From positions 42,904,001-42,968,000 of the forward strand of contig CM075101.1 of NCBI GenBank assembly GCA_037576195.1: DNA of 64,000 bases, given 5' to 3'. The stretch comes from Phytoseiulus persimilis. Taxonomy: Eukaryota > Arthropoda > Arachnida > Mesostigmata > Phytoseiidae. This document shows, piece by piece, positions 33,834 through 46,073 of the stretch (position 1 is the first letter of the stretch; every line of letters begins with the position of its first letter). The notes below the pieces were generated by a model. The model was given only the letters and a program-made list of their open reading frames with translations. It ran no database searches and was not told the origin of the DNA. The translations under genes and the position numbers were made by a program.

Positions 33834-35084
33834 TCATGAAGCGTCGGCCTCCAGTGTGACCGTTGACTGACCCAGCGGCGTGCATGAGCCGCCACCTATC
33901 CCCAATACAGCCTTCACCGGGCTTGGCTGAAGCTCCAGATTCAGCTGCCGCGCTGCTTGCTCGCCGATAACCGTCACAGTAGCCTCAGTGTCAACTCTCG
34001 CCGTCCATGGCGAACCGTTTATGAGAACTTCTTTCGCTCGAATGTTGATCGGAGATTCCTGACCGGAGCTCCTTCTCGATGGTATATCAACCTGCTGAAC
34101 CACCGCATTGGGACACCGATTCGCGAAGTGTCCTGTCTCATTACACCTGGAACATACCAGCGTCGATCGCGCACCGGCCGAGCTTCCGGCTCTACCACCA
34201 GCTGTGGCTCCTCTGTTCGCCGTATCCGCCCCTTGCTCCGGCTGTTGACGTCTCGGTGCATCTCGCTGAGTCGATCGTGCCACCAATGTTGATCCTGTAT
34301 CTACTTCCCTGACCACAAGCGTTTGAGAGTTTCCGTTCGGGCAATCTGCTGCCTTGTGTCCTTCTTCCTTGCACGTGAAACAAGCGAAACTCCGCTGACC
34401 ACCACGACGGCGATCCTCTCGGCTTCCCGTCACTGCATGGGTGTCGTTTTTCTCGGCGCGCGCTCCGAATCGTAGTCTGTTGAAAGCCAATGCATCGTTC
34501 AAGTCTCGAATCAAGGCTGAAACATCGTCATGTTTCCGGCCTCGAATTTCATGGACCAGAAATGAATAGTCAGGCAACAATCCTTTCAGAATATGATCTT
34601 TGACGCCTTCCGGTTTGAGCTTCAACTGTAAGGCAATGCTTTCCGTTCGTCTAGCCTATTCCTCGAGTCCTTCGGATTTTCCCTGCCGACATCGGAACAA
34701 CTGGTCCATGAGCATTGCCTGAGTTTGTTTCGGCACTTACGCTTCCCTGAACTTTTCCTCCCACTCCTCGAACGTTGAAGGTTTCGATCCATGATTTCGA
34801 TGCCATATTTTTGCTGCACCACCCATCTTCGTCAAGATCACGCTGCGTGTATAATCTTCCGACCATTTCCCGACCTGTTTTGCCAACACCAATTGACTCA
34901 ACCACTCATCCGCAACCAGCCCTGCCGCTCCACAAAATCGCTCTACTGAGTTGGATGTGTCTATCGGTCGCTCCACTAACCTCAGGGATGACCGGTCCTC
35001 GTTGTCGGACTTCACAAGGCCGCCTCCAAGCAATGCCCTCTCTAAGAGCGCCGTCAATCGGTCCAAAGCTTGTTCCGCTGTCAT
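33834..35084 (-). pseudogene. gypsy 1 gag and aspartic protease
   Basis: The first minus-strand frame (35084-34737) is gag (EWLSQLVLAKQVGKWSED, AAKIWHRNHG). It is broken near 34737-34630 by a stop and frameshift. The second (34625-33834) has two CCHC knuckles, CFTCKEEGHKAADC and CSRCNETGHFANRC, for RNA packaging. It then has a retroviral-type protease with ARVDTEATVTVIG, where the family motif is DTG. The glycine-to-glutamate change should inactivate it. The chain runs on in another frame (ILPDTAMRGKDILIG) towards RT. Confidence 0.85.
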
Positions 35085-35226
35085 CTTGCGTTCGACTCTC
35101 TTCGATCGTCTCGATTCTTTCTTCTTCGACTAGGTTTTTCTTGGTTGGATCTACCTCTGCGTCCGATCGAATCACGCACTATTCCCCGTTTACTTGCCAA
35201 AAATTCCAGTCAAATCCCACTTCTGA

Positions 35227-35528
35227 TGTGATAGACCGATTGAGGGCATCCAGGGATTCTATGGAACGTCAATTTGGCACAGAAAACAACGGCTTTCAGC
35301 GGATCTCCTAGCAACACGTTTATTCTCGATCGACTCCTTCTGCGTTGTGTATCTCTCTCTTATTTTTCCTTTCTGCTATTCGACCCTCTCTCTTATTTTT
35401 CCTTTCTGCTATTTGACCCTCTCTCTTATTTTTCCTTTCTGCTGTTTGACCCTCTCTCTAAGCGCCGGAGATGCGACTTCTTCCCACCAGAAAGCGCCAC
35501 ACTACACTCTCTAAGCTAGCCTCTTACA
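35227..35528 (-). repeat. 5' LTR of gypsy element 1, 302 bp with 33-bp triplication
   Basis: It carries three tandem copies of a 33-bp unit starting CTTATTTTTCCTTTCTGCTA against one in the 3' LTR. The 66-bp difference accounts exactly for the size gap (302 versus 236 bp). The 5' LTR would hold the promoter. Immediately inside, TGGGATTTGACTGG is a possible primer binding site, unassigned to a tRNA. Confidence 0.9.
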
Positions 35529-38500
35529 CGTGCACGGCAGTCTGATCTCGCGGCCACTGATGCGGTGCCAATGGGAAGATCGTACGGCGTACAGATGAAC
35601 AGCGTGGAGGATGGTCATATGGGGTGTGAGTAGGCGAGCGATAGTGTTTCTGAACCTCATCGCTACCTACGGAATCGAATCTTCGGGGCATGCTGCCAGC
35701 GTGCTCGTCATTACGGCACCGAGCTGGGGATCCATGCAAGAACGGGCTCTCTACAGCTTGAACCCAAGTTTCTGATGGAACAAGTGTTGTTCTGGCGCCG
35801 TACAAGCGGCAAGGGTTCCATTACGAACCTGGGCTACTGAATCTATATTCGGATGCAGCCGCGTTCTCGTGTTGCATCCCGGCAGCATTGTTGCTATCGG
35901 CTCTCGAATCCTCGGACCTTTGATCGATGGGCTCTGAATTCGTTCGTCGTAGTGAAACTCAGACTCGATCCGGCGATTCTGAGTGAGATATCTGATCACT
36001 CTTTCGACCAAATCCTTAGGCATTCTCCTTGTTTCATATCCTTCTTTCCGTCTCGAATTCTTATTGTCTCGCTCAATACCGCCAGAAAAACTGCCCCTTC
36101 GAGCCCCTGCACTCTCCAAGAACCTTCAATGCTTTCAATGGGGCGGGCTCACAGACCAGGAGATGCAGACGACTCTTGCTCCTCTCCCTCAAAAGCGTCT
36201 GCTCCAGGACTCATTGTTTGCGAACCTATGGCCGTCCACCAGCTGAAAGAGGCCGGTTTCAAATCGAATCAGAAGACGAAGTTTTCCGGCGGCGGAGAAA
36301 TGTGTCCGTAGCCTCGGCACGCCGTCTTTCCGATGAGCTCCTCATAGAAGTCGCGCCAAGTGAATATGCGGATCCGGCGGATCTGGATCCGCGAGCACGC
36401 TGTGGATCGGAACCGCTGGAATGCCTAGCCTCCAACGAGAACCGTAGTTTCCAATGCACAAATCTGAGGAGTCTGAATGCGAAAACGAGCGCGACCTTGT
36501 CTTTGAGTGCCGCTGGGTGAAGGAGATGTCGATCGCTGCTCCATTCCTAGACGTTACCTGGGACAAAGCGGAATGGATCCAGTTTGTTCTATGCGTTTTT
36601 TTTTCGAATCTTGAGTGTTGGTGAGATAAGGTCGAAGACACTGCAAGACTCAGTCTCACCGCTCGGACACAAGTCGTTTGACGCTCTAAAGTCAGACATT
36701 GCTACGTTTCCCTGGATTGCTTCGATCCGTCTGTTGTGAATTTGTGGTCGACCAGGATAGGGGCTCTCACTCTCGTACCGAATGAGGCTGCATAGCGCTC
36801 CGAGAGCACATAATACCTGAGTTGAAAACTCCATTAAGGATGAGTTTCATTTCGAGCCAAGCTCAGTTTTTGACTGGGAAAGTGAGTCACGCTCGGTTTC
36901 CCCAGGGAGAGTGGCTCAGCATGGAAAGGAGCTTCATATCAAGTCTGTGGAAGCCAACATTGGGGCTCGATCTCATAGGCAATGGTCTCGTCCTCTGAGC
37001 GGCGATCAATGGAAACACTCCTCCCTCGAATGAGCATGGATCCAATGTTCTCGGAAAGGACACCGATCCTGATTCGTTGAGATCTGGCTCTCGTCCGCCT
37101 CGAACCTGTGGCAAGGGAGTGAGACGAGAGATCAGCGAAAATCTTCGCCGAAATCAAGGAGGAATCCCCCGCCGGAATCGAGATTCCAATGGTCGCACAA
37201 TGGAAGCCTATCAAAACTTACATGGAAGACAGGGGACTGATCGGCCTGACCCTGCCCTTTGAGTCTCATGAAGCTCATGTCCTGTTCGATGACGGATTCC
37301 AGGACTCAAAGCCGCGATCTTGGAAAATCGCCCAACCCCTTGCTAGCCAGCGCTAATTGAGGTCAACGATGCTGATCAGGGAATCACAAGCGCCGAATGA
37401 CCTGTCGAGAGCTCGATTGTGACCCCAAGTATGACGCACATGTCATCCGCATGCGAACTTTGTGCCAAACATGATCGAGCGAATGTGCGTCCTCTGCCCT
37501 GTAATTCGCTTCTCCAAGGAGCTGAGCTCGTCGCATGTTGAAACGTTGTATTCTCTTGGCCCTCTCCATTGAGTCAGCATCATAATGAATCTATCGACTC
37601 ATACGGCTCCCTTACCTGTAGTCAGTCTCTGGTATCACAGTTCGCTCGGTATCAAACGAGATTTTGGACTGTATTGTTGGAATATCGTGGCAGATCGAGG
37701 AATGTCTCCGCTGTTTCTGGAATCGGGAAAAGCGGACGTTGTCGGTCATGATATCATAGAGCGGTGCCACGCGCTTCCATAGTTGCCTTATTCCCTGGGA
37801 CTTATCTCTCCCAGGGATCCACCTTGAAAGTTTTGCGTTCTCAGTGAACGCGGAATGAAGTTCCTTTGATCGACACTAAGTTTTTCTTCCAGGAGAAAGG
37901 GCACGATCATCGATGATTGACTGTGACCTATGGTTTTTTCTATTCACATCAAGTTACAATTCGACCCGACCGGGTCGGTCTCATGGGAATCTCAGCGATG
38001 TCTGACGGAAGTGAATTGTCGGGATCAAAATTCATAGCGACTTGCAACCAACATGAGGGGATTCTTCCTCGTTATCGATGAGGGCAATTTCGACAGAATT
38101 CGGCATTGAACCGCTCCATCGTAAGCTCCATCGTGTGTTGTACGAGCCCGTTGAGAGGTTGGCGCTTCGCTTTCTCGAGAAGACTCTCAGTCCCCTTTTC
38201 GGTTGTTATTGGGACCCTAGTTCACAATTATTGGGTTCCCAATCCCATTATTGGGACTCGAATCAGCTCATTGAATCCAACTGAACCGCTTCTCTGGGAG
38301 CTTCTGGAGCTGTCTTTGTAGCTTGCAATTGTACGTGGTCCAATAGACTCTCAGACACGGTACTTCGGACGCTCGTAGATGCTCTTGTAGACTCTCGTAG
38401 TTGTCGCAGACGTCATGTCTCAAAGCTCTCCGGGATACTCGAGAGTATATCGCTCATCGGGTAGTTCCATCAAAACAGGAAATCATACCTCTTCAATCTT

Positions 38501-39722
38501 ACCGGACCTGCGAGGCACGGAATTTCCGAGCGCGAACATGGGGCCTGAGATGATCAAATGCGGGAATTGTGAGCTCTGTGGGACCCCACAGTTCCCACGG
38601 GAATCCGAATGGGGTCACGATGGGAAACCTGTCCTCCAACTCCTCGACAGCAATCACAATTTTCATCGCCAGGAATCATATTTGAAACTTCAGAGGGAGC
38701 CATGCGAAAATAACGATTATTCCGCTGAAACCCGTGAGTACGTCAAGTGAATTTAGCTTCGCTCTCCTCCTCTCCTTCGAATTCGTCTGTTACCGCCATC
38801 TTGAACGGCGGTCATCCTGCGCATTGCCGAGCAGACAGCCGGAAAGCGCGAAATTTGAAGTATCGAAGATTTTTAAGCTGCTGGTCTGTAGCTTTGGATC
38901 ATGGAAACAATAATTAACGAAAAGAGACATGTATCCTTGATGGACTTGGGATGGGAGCAAAGTTTATTGGAGTCGGGAAATGAGTTTCCACATTCCAGCA
39001 TCGCGGAATGATGGATAGATCTCGCCAGCCACGGAGCTATCCTTTTGTTCAACGAGCGCGGGTTTCGGAGAGGAGTCTCTGCATTCGCCGCTCCCGTCGG
39101 GATCAATGAATATTTCAGCCGATAGCATAGATTCGGGCCGTTCGGCATCATTTCTTTCTCAGATATTTCGGGAGCTTCCCCTCCCGAGAACTTGCGAGCC
39201 GCCTTCTCTTTCCCAAAAGCCATAAAATGTGGCTCCAGCATGTGTTGGCTCGTTGGTAGGCTCTAGAAACCTCGGATAGGAGGGTGCGACACATCTTCTC
39301 AAGGTTCTCAAGAGCAAAGGAGAAAGCTTGATTCTGATGTTCGAGGCGGTAGACGGGAAAAACACAATTTCACAATTATCTGTAGATTGGAATATCGTCA
39401 AGCTCTTCGAACCGCTGTTGATGAGATGAATGATGGATGAACAGACTGCGGAAAAGCCCAAAGCAGAGCCTAGAGTCGAGCTCGGGAACATGATGTAGGC
39501 GCTGCCGACCTCGTTACGCATGTCTGAGACAGCTGGAACGCCACTCAATGAACATAACGATTCCGGAATAACGAATCGGAAATTCGCGGACTTTTCGCGC
39601 ATCCGAAGTTTCCCACTGTTTGAAGTTTCACACATGTTGAAAATAGGTTATAGAAAATCATTTGAAGATCTCCAAACGGGGCTCCAGGTGGAGTTGAACA
39701 TCGTAAGAAGTAGGCTTTGCAA
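35529..39722. other. Gene-poor stretch with decayed repeats
   Basis: There is no frame with a motif I recognise. It contains the minus-strand copy of a dispersed repeat (36130-36235), a GGATC cluster (36366-36400) and a short protein-like plus-strand frame at about 37122-37356 (GIEIPMVAQWKPIKTYME) that I cannot assign. The rest is unassigned. Confidence 0.4.
36130..36235 (-). repeat. Dispersed repeat, second copy
   Basis: Reverse complement of the repeat at 19236-19330. It shares GGTTCGCAAACAATGAG and CAGACGCTTT-GAGGGAGAGGAG. Confidence 0.6.
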
Positions 39723-39836
39723 ATAACCGCATTTCTATTATAAATAACCGCGGTTACGGTCAACCGATGACCGCAAATCCAAAACCGCAAAATTAGGACC
39801 GAAAACCGCAATTATAACCGCAAATTACCGCAGTTA
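39723..39836. repeat. AACCGC motif cluster
   Basis: About ten copies of AACCGC, or its ACCGCAA variants, with one inverted CGGTTACGG centre, are packed in 114 bp (ATAACCGCGGTTACGGTC). This looks like a subterminal repeat region of a DNA element. No ends or gene were found. Confidence 0.6.
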
Positions 39837-41104
39837 TATGGAAGAATGCTTCCTGGGAGATTTCCACGAAGCTTCTCCTCTTTCCAGGGAAAGAAGGTTC
39901 CATTATGAACGGATACAACGAGATCTCAGAACACATCTCATAAAGACTCGTTTGTTACAACTCGACCTCGATCAGATGGGGCCGGGGACATCGGTTGAAC
40001 GATTCAAGTCACGAAATCTTTGGCAAATTATCCTGATGCCAGAGAAATCATCTTGTGTTGTGAAGCCCCCCGTCCGATGAATGTAGTCAGCAATTTCGGG
40101 TCCAACTCCTCACGATCCGTTGAGGAAGTTCTGCGAACTCCGAAATGTGGAAGTGGCGCCGATTTCCGCACGGTTTTACGATCAAAGAGTGCCCAAAGGC
40201 ATGCTCCCTCGTTGGGTCGATGTGACTCACGTAGTTTCACGTCCTGATTCTCGAGTTTTTTTTCGTTGGGAATCCTCGAGGTCGTCTTCTGAGGTGCTTC
40301 CAACTTTTGTCTGGCTTCAAATTACTGCTCCCGGCTTAGATATCACCGTTATCGTATTTGAAAAGGGCGTATGTACTCCCTTCCGACAAGTGAACGGAAC
40401 ATAGCCGTTTTCTGGTAGGACTTCGTCACAATTATTGCAACCCACACAATAGCTACTTCCGCTGTGCTCTGTTCCCTGATCCTACCAAATGCGCCAAGCT
40501 CTGGAAGATTGAGCCCTCCGCCTCCGATGCTGGCTCATCGATTCCTTGAACGGCTCACTCATGGGGACACAGGGAGGCCGTTCCTGATGTGTGATATGTC
40601 TAGGTATAATTGCCAGCCAGGTTCGGCTTTAGGAAGCGGGTACGAACTTTGTTTAACGGGAGTCATCACTAGGGCTGTGCATTCTATGCGCAGCATATTT
40701 CCATGCATATACGCATATTTCGAGGATTCCACCATAGATGAGCATATCTTAGACAATTCTGGGTTATTTCGAGAGTCAGTGCAAGCGCAGGATCGAGCAC
40801 CGAACGCCGCAACCTGAGGAGCTTGGTTCTGCGGCACGAATGCTGAACAACGCGTGCGAGCGTGCGCGGAATCAAAATATGATTGGCTCCAAAATACGGG
40901 AGCGGCCGCGAGAATCAATGTGTCACGGAGCTGATTCTCAAACTTCGTAAAAACAGAGGAAAAGCAGATTGTTTGAGTTCCTCAAGGGTGGAGAATCGCC
41001 CGTTGAGCGTCAGTATCCCGGACTCGAGGATTTTGGGAAAGTGACTCGAGGAAAGTGAAAGGGACGTGAAGATTGTGGTGAATCCCAGGTAGTCGTCGTT
41101 CCGC
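39837..41104. other. No recognisable gene
   Basis: Several overlapping short frames but no known domain. The stretch may include the 5' region of the MULE copy that follows. Confidence 0.35.
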
Positions 41105-44100
41105 GTGTGCCGCGGAGACACATCCGAGGAAGGAATCTCCCTTCTGGAAGAGATTGGATCGAATGTTTCCCCTTCGTCCGCCTTGGACTTGAACGATAAA
41201 ATGGCGAAAGAGAAGCTTTCCTACGCGGCGCTTGTTCGCAGGTTCGGAACAAATGCATTCTCATGTGACGCGCAAGTGATTTTCTGTGAGCTGTGTTCGA
41301 AATCTTTCAACAAACCACGTGTATTCACAATCAGCCAGCACGTGGGGACCAAAATACATAGGGATGCTTTGAAGCGCTGTGAGAGCAGGGAGAAGTCGAC
41401 AACTGAGAAGCAACAGCAACTAGTGAGTACGAGTTTGAGTGGAATCCCGAACAATCAGTTCAACTCGGACGTATGTCGAGCTGGCTACACGATTTCTCAA
41501 GTCGGCGAGCGACTCCTCAGTTTTCATTTCCCGAAATCTGGGACGCTCATCTTGACCACCAGGCACCAGTTAGATCTCGTCAAAAGCGCTCAAATGCTGC
41601 ATGCCGAAGCAACATATCAGACGACGACCCGTCGACTCTGCAAGCAGATATTCTCGGTCCATGGGAATTCCGAAGGCCATGTACGCACTGAATCGTCGTA
41701 AGTCATTGCTGAGATTGCGCAATGATATGAGTCATGGAGTTGAGTTCTCACCGGAATGGTGTACTTGATTCCAGGTTGAACTGATCCTCTGTGCACTCAT
41801 GAATAAATGCGATTGCGACTCATACCGAGCGGTTTCCCGATTCCTGAAGCGCGAAACGCGCAATGACATCCTCTCAGCGTACATGGGGGATTTCGATGCC
41901 AAGATGAGGCGTGCTGTCCTCGACGAATTTCCACGAGCGAGAAGATATGGATGCCACTCCCATTATTCGCAGGCCCGTGTTCGCAAAGCTAGCAGTCTTC
42001 GCGTCGGGCTCGCGAAGGAGATCCGCACGCCGACATCAGGATTTCTCATCGGAGAGACTCCGTGATAATGACAGTGGCCTCAGTGCCATAAACGTGTCCT
42101 CGAACGGGATGGACCTTCGTCACCAAGTCTAGCAAGTGATTTGATTTTTCACAGTTCCGTCAGCTCGTTGACTACATCGAGAATTTCTGGCTGGGCTCCA
42201 TCGGTGTCGTTGATTTGTCTGTATTCGACTTTCCGAATGCTTGTAGAACGAACAATGCAGTGTGGTCGTAGCACGCAAGACTCAAGAAAGTAGTCGGAGC
42301 ACATGCATCGACCTGGAAATTAGTGGGTGAGTTCACCCTACGCTTCGATTGGACCGGTTCTCTACATCGCTCTCTCCCGTCGATAATTTTTTGATTGCAT
42401 CCGTTTGAAATTCCTAACTTTTTCCAGCCGCCTTGAACGAATTTTGTTGCGATTCTACGACGAGCATCCACATCCGCAGGGACGGGATTGTCAATGTCTT
42501 GTCGAAACCGAATCGAATCACCAAAAAAAATTGTGATAGGATAAGGTACGCATCGCAGGGGCTCCTTGAAGGAACACTGAGCCCTCGCGAGTTCATCAAC
42601 GAAGTCAAGTATCGAATGGGTAGAGGTGAGTTATCGTGGCGGTTGATAACAGGAACCTCATTCTTACAACCTGATTCATATTGTGCGCGCGGTGAACTCT
42701 AACATCGATTCGTGACTTCCCGACTTGCCCTCCAGCGGCCATACGCTATGGGTTGTCGGACGAGCTGCAACGATAATTCATCCTTCCGGCGATCATACAT
42801 ACGCTCTGTTCTCGACGTCTCCTCGAGACCATGACTATGCAAAACACCCAGCCTGCGATCACAGAGCTGTGGCCGTGCCCCCACTAGCGTACCGTGCGGG
42901 GGGGCGGTGGAGCGGTCCGCCCCGGGCATCAATTCTGCAGGGGCATCAGGATGCCAGTGACACTGGGAGAAACGCGGTCACACAGTCTGTGAGATAATCT
43001 GTGTGATCACTCACGAAATGAGCGTTCGGAATGACGTCCTCGCCGTCAAATATCTTCAATGGTCTCCTGATAAGTCTGGAAGGGGAAGCTCGGGAGCCAT
43101 TCTCTCTTCTATGTAAACCTGTGGTCTCAGAACACCAAGCGCATGTGCGCACCGAATCACGATCTCCCGTACGCAACATTGTAGAACTCATCTTGGAAAC
43201 TCTAACACCGCTTCACCTCGCGAGGAAGTTTCTCCATGGCCCCGCTTGTAGTTCCGTCATCACGCAACCGGGTAGAATAGTTAAGCTGGTCGTTTCGGGA
43301 AGCTACAGAAATCCCGGGTGGTTTCATACATAGTTCAGAGCGTGGAAGCTTCCGCAATAAAATTCCTCATTCGATTTCTGGCGCGATTCCCAGAGAAGTT
43401 ATCGTGGATCTCCTGCACATATGATCGCATCAACTTACGGTTTTTCCACGATCTCTCAAAATTGTAGTCGTCTCATGAGTGAAGCTCCCATATGACCGGA
43501 CATGTCCTATTCCGTCCGTTTGTCCGGTTTTCTTGAGCAGCCGAGGAAATGTCCGGTTTTCAGGCTCACAGATCGAGTGGCCAACCATGACTTTGAATGA
43601 ATTTCCCCATTGAAAAAATCGATGGGTTTCGGGCAACAGAGCGCGAAATGATTCCGGGATTGTAAGGGGATGAGTGAAGAGCGGTTTTCCAGCAGCCCGA
43701 ATATCGATCCTCGCTCTTTATCTGCGTAGCGATGGAGGTTATGCTCTCTGGCGGCCTCGTCGATATGAATCCCCCTGAGCCAGTGATTACACGCTGGGTA
43801 CATCTGAGCACCGCATTCCACCCTCATGAAAATTTTGAGAGAATCAAATTGTTCGTCTCGAAGATAAAAGTAAAACCTGCAGACAGCTCTCGCTGAAACC
43901 CTAAGTCGATGACCCGTTTCTTTTCCATGTACAAGAACCTTTCTTCGGACAAGAGACATAGCTTGTCACGATCGAACACAAAGAGGCCCTTATCGATACA
44001 GTTTATGCGGACCTACTTTTCGACGAATAAAAAGCCTGTGACTCAACCTAAGCCAGTCCGATAAAAGGGGTCCTCATTCAACACTCTCAAATGCTCAATT

Positions 44101-44890
44101 TATCTGGAGAAAGTCCGAAATTTGCATGTCCGCCTCCTTGTCCGGTTTCAGGCAAAATGTCCGCTGGACAAATGTCCGTTTTTCGCAAAAAAAAATGTCC
44201 GGTCATATGGGAGCTCTACTCATGAGTACAAGAATAATCATATTCCGAGGTCTTCCTCGCGTATTGCGGCTTCATCACATCCATAGACATGAATATGGAA
44301 TACATTGGTATCATGCTGTTACATCCTCTGAGATAGAAGTTGGGGAGTCCGGGGCATCAGACCGGAGGTCCACCCCGGGCATGGTCGAAGGTCGGTACGC
44401 GACTGCGTGCCCCTAGATGAAGTTGCTGTGACCGACCGTGTTGACAGGCAGAAAGATGCAAACAGAGAGCCGGTTCCTCTTGATGAGCCTCAAAATGAGC
44501 GGTCAAGACATGCCTGCCGGGGCGAGATCCAAGACGAGATCGATTCAAAGAATGATGATTGCCACCGTAGATCGAATCTCCAAATCCTACCCATCACCGA
44601 TGGACTATGTCAGACGATCGACAAGGTTCTGACGGAGTTCTTCTGCGTATATCCAACCACAAAGTCACTCGCGAAGATTTGAAAACTCTAGAAAGACTGG
44701 ATTGGCTCAGCGATACTGTGATGGACGTCTATCTGAACCTTATCGTCCGTCGAAGCAGGGAGTCTCCGGACTTTCCTAAAGTCTTCGCATTCAGCGCATT
44801 CTTTCTGCAAGCTTTCGAACAGTGGAATTATGAGGCTGTGCGCAAGTGGTCGAAATGGCAATACATTTCCGAGAACGACACACAGTGAAA
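41105..44890 (+). pseudogene. MULE-Ulp1 gene copy C with a swapped N-terminal zinc finger
   Basis: The first frame (41105-41701) starts with a C2H2/BED-like finger of the type seen at hAT N-termini (VIFCELCSKSFNKP, SQHVGTKIHRDALKR, FNSDVC). It runs directly into MULE sequence (GERLLSFHFPKSGTLILTTR, HAEATYQTTTRRLCKQIFSVHG). The FLYWCH finger of the other copies is absent. After a TTCCAG acceptor, the next exon has ELILCALMNK, YMGDFDAKM and RRYGCHSHYSQARVRK. Then come WLGSIGVVDL and RTNNAVWS followed by a stop, an exon-6 equivalent (LLEGTLSPREFINEVKYRMG) and an Ulp1 start (DLKTLERLDWLSDTVMDVYL). The protease ends at 44888, where another element begins, so its catalytic H, D and C are missing. 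The first catalytic D is E (HAEATY), and there are frameshifts. A clear pseudogene. Confidence 0.8.
43483..44215. mobile_element. 733-bp DNA element with perfect 21-bp inverted ends
   Basis: It starts AGCTCCCATATGACCGG and ends with the exact reverse complement, 21 of 21 bases. Many copies of GTCCGGTTT or GGACAT lie in both subterminal regions. CTCATGAGT lies just outside each end (43473-43481 and 44219-44227), which could be a 9-bp target duplication or, being nearly palindromic, an extension of the ends. No convincing coding frame. It is inserted within the Ulp1-side part of MULE copy C. Confidence 0.8.
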
Positions 44891-46073
44891 CCCCGCTATA
44901 GTGGACACTCGGTTATAGTGAACACTCGGTTATAGTGGTCTGGTCGGTGGGACCCGGCCGAGCCTATGAGACTTCCCATTGAATCCAACTCGGTTATTAT
45001 CGACCTAGATTCTGGAAACTCGATTATAGTGTACAGAAATTCACACCGTTTCGAACAATGACTCAGAGGGATCCTCGGATGTCGGACACCCCAAGAGGAC
45101 TTGCTCACTAGCGCTGAGGCGGGTGGGGCGTACTCTGGCTTCTGCTCCGGTTCGGTCCGGTCAGAGAGGGTTGGCACTTCCCAATCCTGTTCCGCCCGGG
45201 TCGTCCCTCGACATTTGCCCGACACTGCGCGTAGTCGTTATGGTTGTGCCGGAACCCCTTGCAGCGCAGCATGGCGAGCGCCGAGCAAGTCGGATCAGGT
45301 GATGTCACAAGTCGAAGTTTTGAAGGACTGCTTCAAGATGAATTCTCTCGGTGAAGCATTCGTTATCTGTGATTTTGGCATCCCTAATGACTCACAGGGA
45401 GTCTCATGACTCTGATGAGTCGCGTGGGCATTGATGGCGGTCGCCGTTAGTGAATGGGGTTCGGCTCGACATTCCGTTCGAGTGCAGAGTCGCTGCTTTC
45501 GGAATTGGAATTTCATAACCGACACCGTTGAGCCGACGCTGGGAAAGTCTTGGCGGGAAGACTAGTCAGCCCCTAAATGTCAAGAAAGGTGAGATGCATA
45601 TCGCTGAGTGTGGACGAGAAGATCTGAGCAACGTGCAGACCTTCTTAGGCCGTCAGCGGATCGAGCGCACACGTCCAACCAGTATTCGCAGTTTCTCCGA
45701 CGTCGAAGGATCAGCCCGTTCCAATGTTCATAATGTCCATTCTGAATAAATCAACTTGTTCTCATCCCGACCTTTGAAATAAGCTTTCATCGATTGATGA
45801 GCCACGCTTAGTTATCATGTTCGGTATGAGGGCGAGGACGCACTCACGTATGTCAGTCGTAGACATTCACACGATCCAGCGGAGTTCGGAACTGACAAAC
45901 TACACTTTTACTTCGAGACCTCATTCCAAGGGAAGAGACTCCCTTGCTGCACACAACAAAAATATGCAGCTGTATACATATATGTGCGTTTATGCAAGTC
46001 CACTATGAAACCTCGTATTAAGTGGACCTCGGTTATAGTGGACTCTTTTCTTTAGTCCCTTGCGGTCCACTGT
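44882..46073. mobile_element. Tigger/pogo-like end repeats, decayed element
   Basis: It starts CAGTGAAACCCCGCTATAG with repeated TCGGTTATAGTG units (44911, 44929, a variant near 45000). It ends with GGTCCACTG at 46073, the complement of CAGTGGACC. A second GAAACCTCGTATTAAGTGG ... TCGGTTATAGTGG block at 46007-46040 lies in direct orientation with the left end, so two elements may be overlaid. The interior has a weak transposase-like fragment (VLKDCFKMNSLGEAF near 45310) only. It truncates the Ulp1 exon of MULE copy C. Confidence 0.55.

Larger units (their letters stand above)
24999..35528 (-). mobile_element. Ty3/gypsy LTR retrotransposon 1, split by a LINE
   Basis: LTRs at 24999-25234 (3' LTR) and 35227-35528 (5' LTR) begin TGTGATAGACC and end in ACA. 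Both are flanked by CGTG, a 4-bp target duplication. Gag, protease, RT, RNase H and integrase are on the minus strand in gypsy order. Without the nested 4.8-kb LINE the element is about 5.7 kb. Apart from the repeat expansion, the LTRs differ at about seven positions by eye. Several frameshifts and stops make this copy defective. Confidence 0.92.

Noticed and set aside
32145..33839. Plus-strand frames of about 100-120 codons opposite gypsy 1 pol
   Set aside because: They are antisense shadows of the minus-strand RT and protease.
43507..43959. 150-codon minus-strand frame in the 733-bp element
   Set aside because: No transposase motif, and it overlaps the repeated GTCCGG region. Probably chance.
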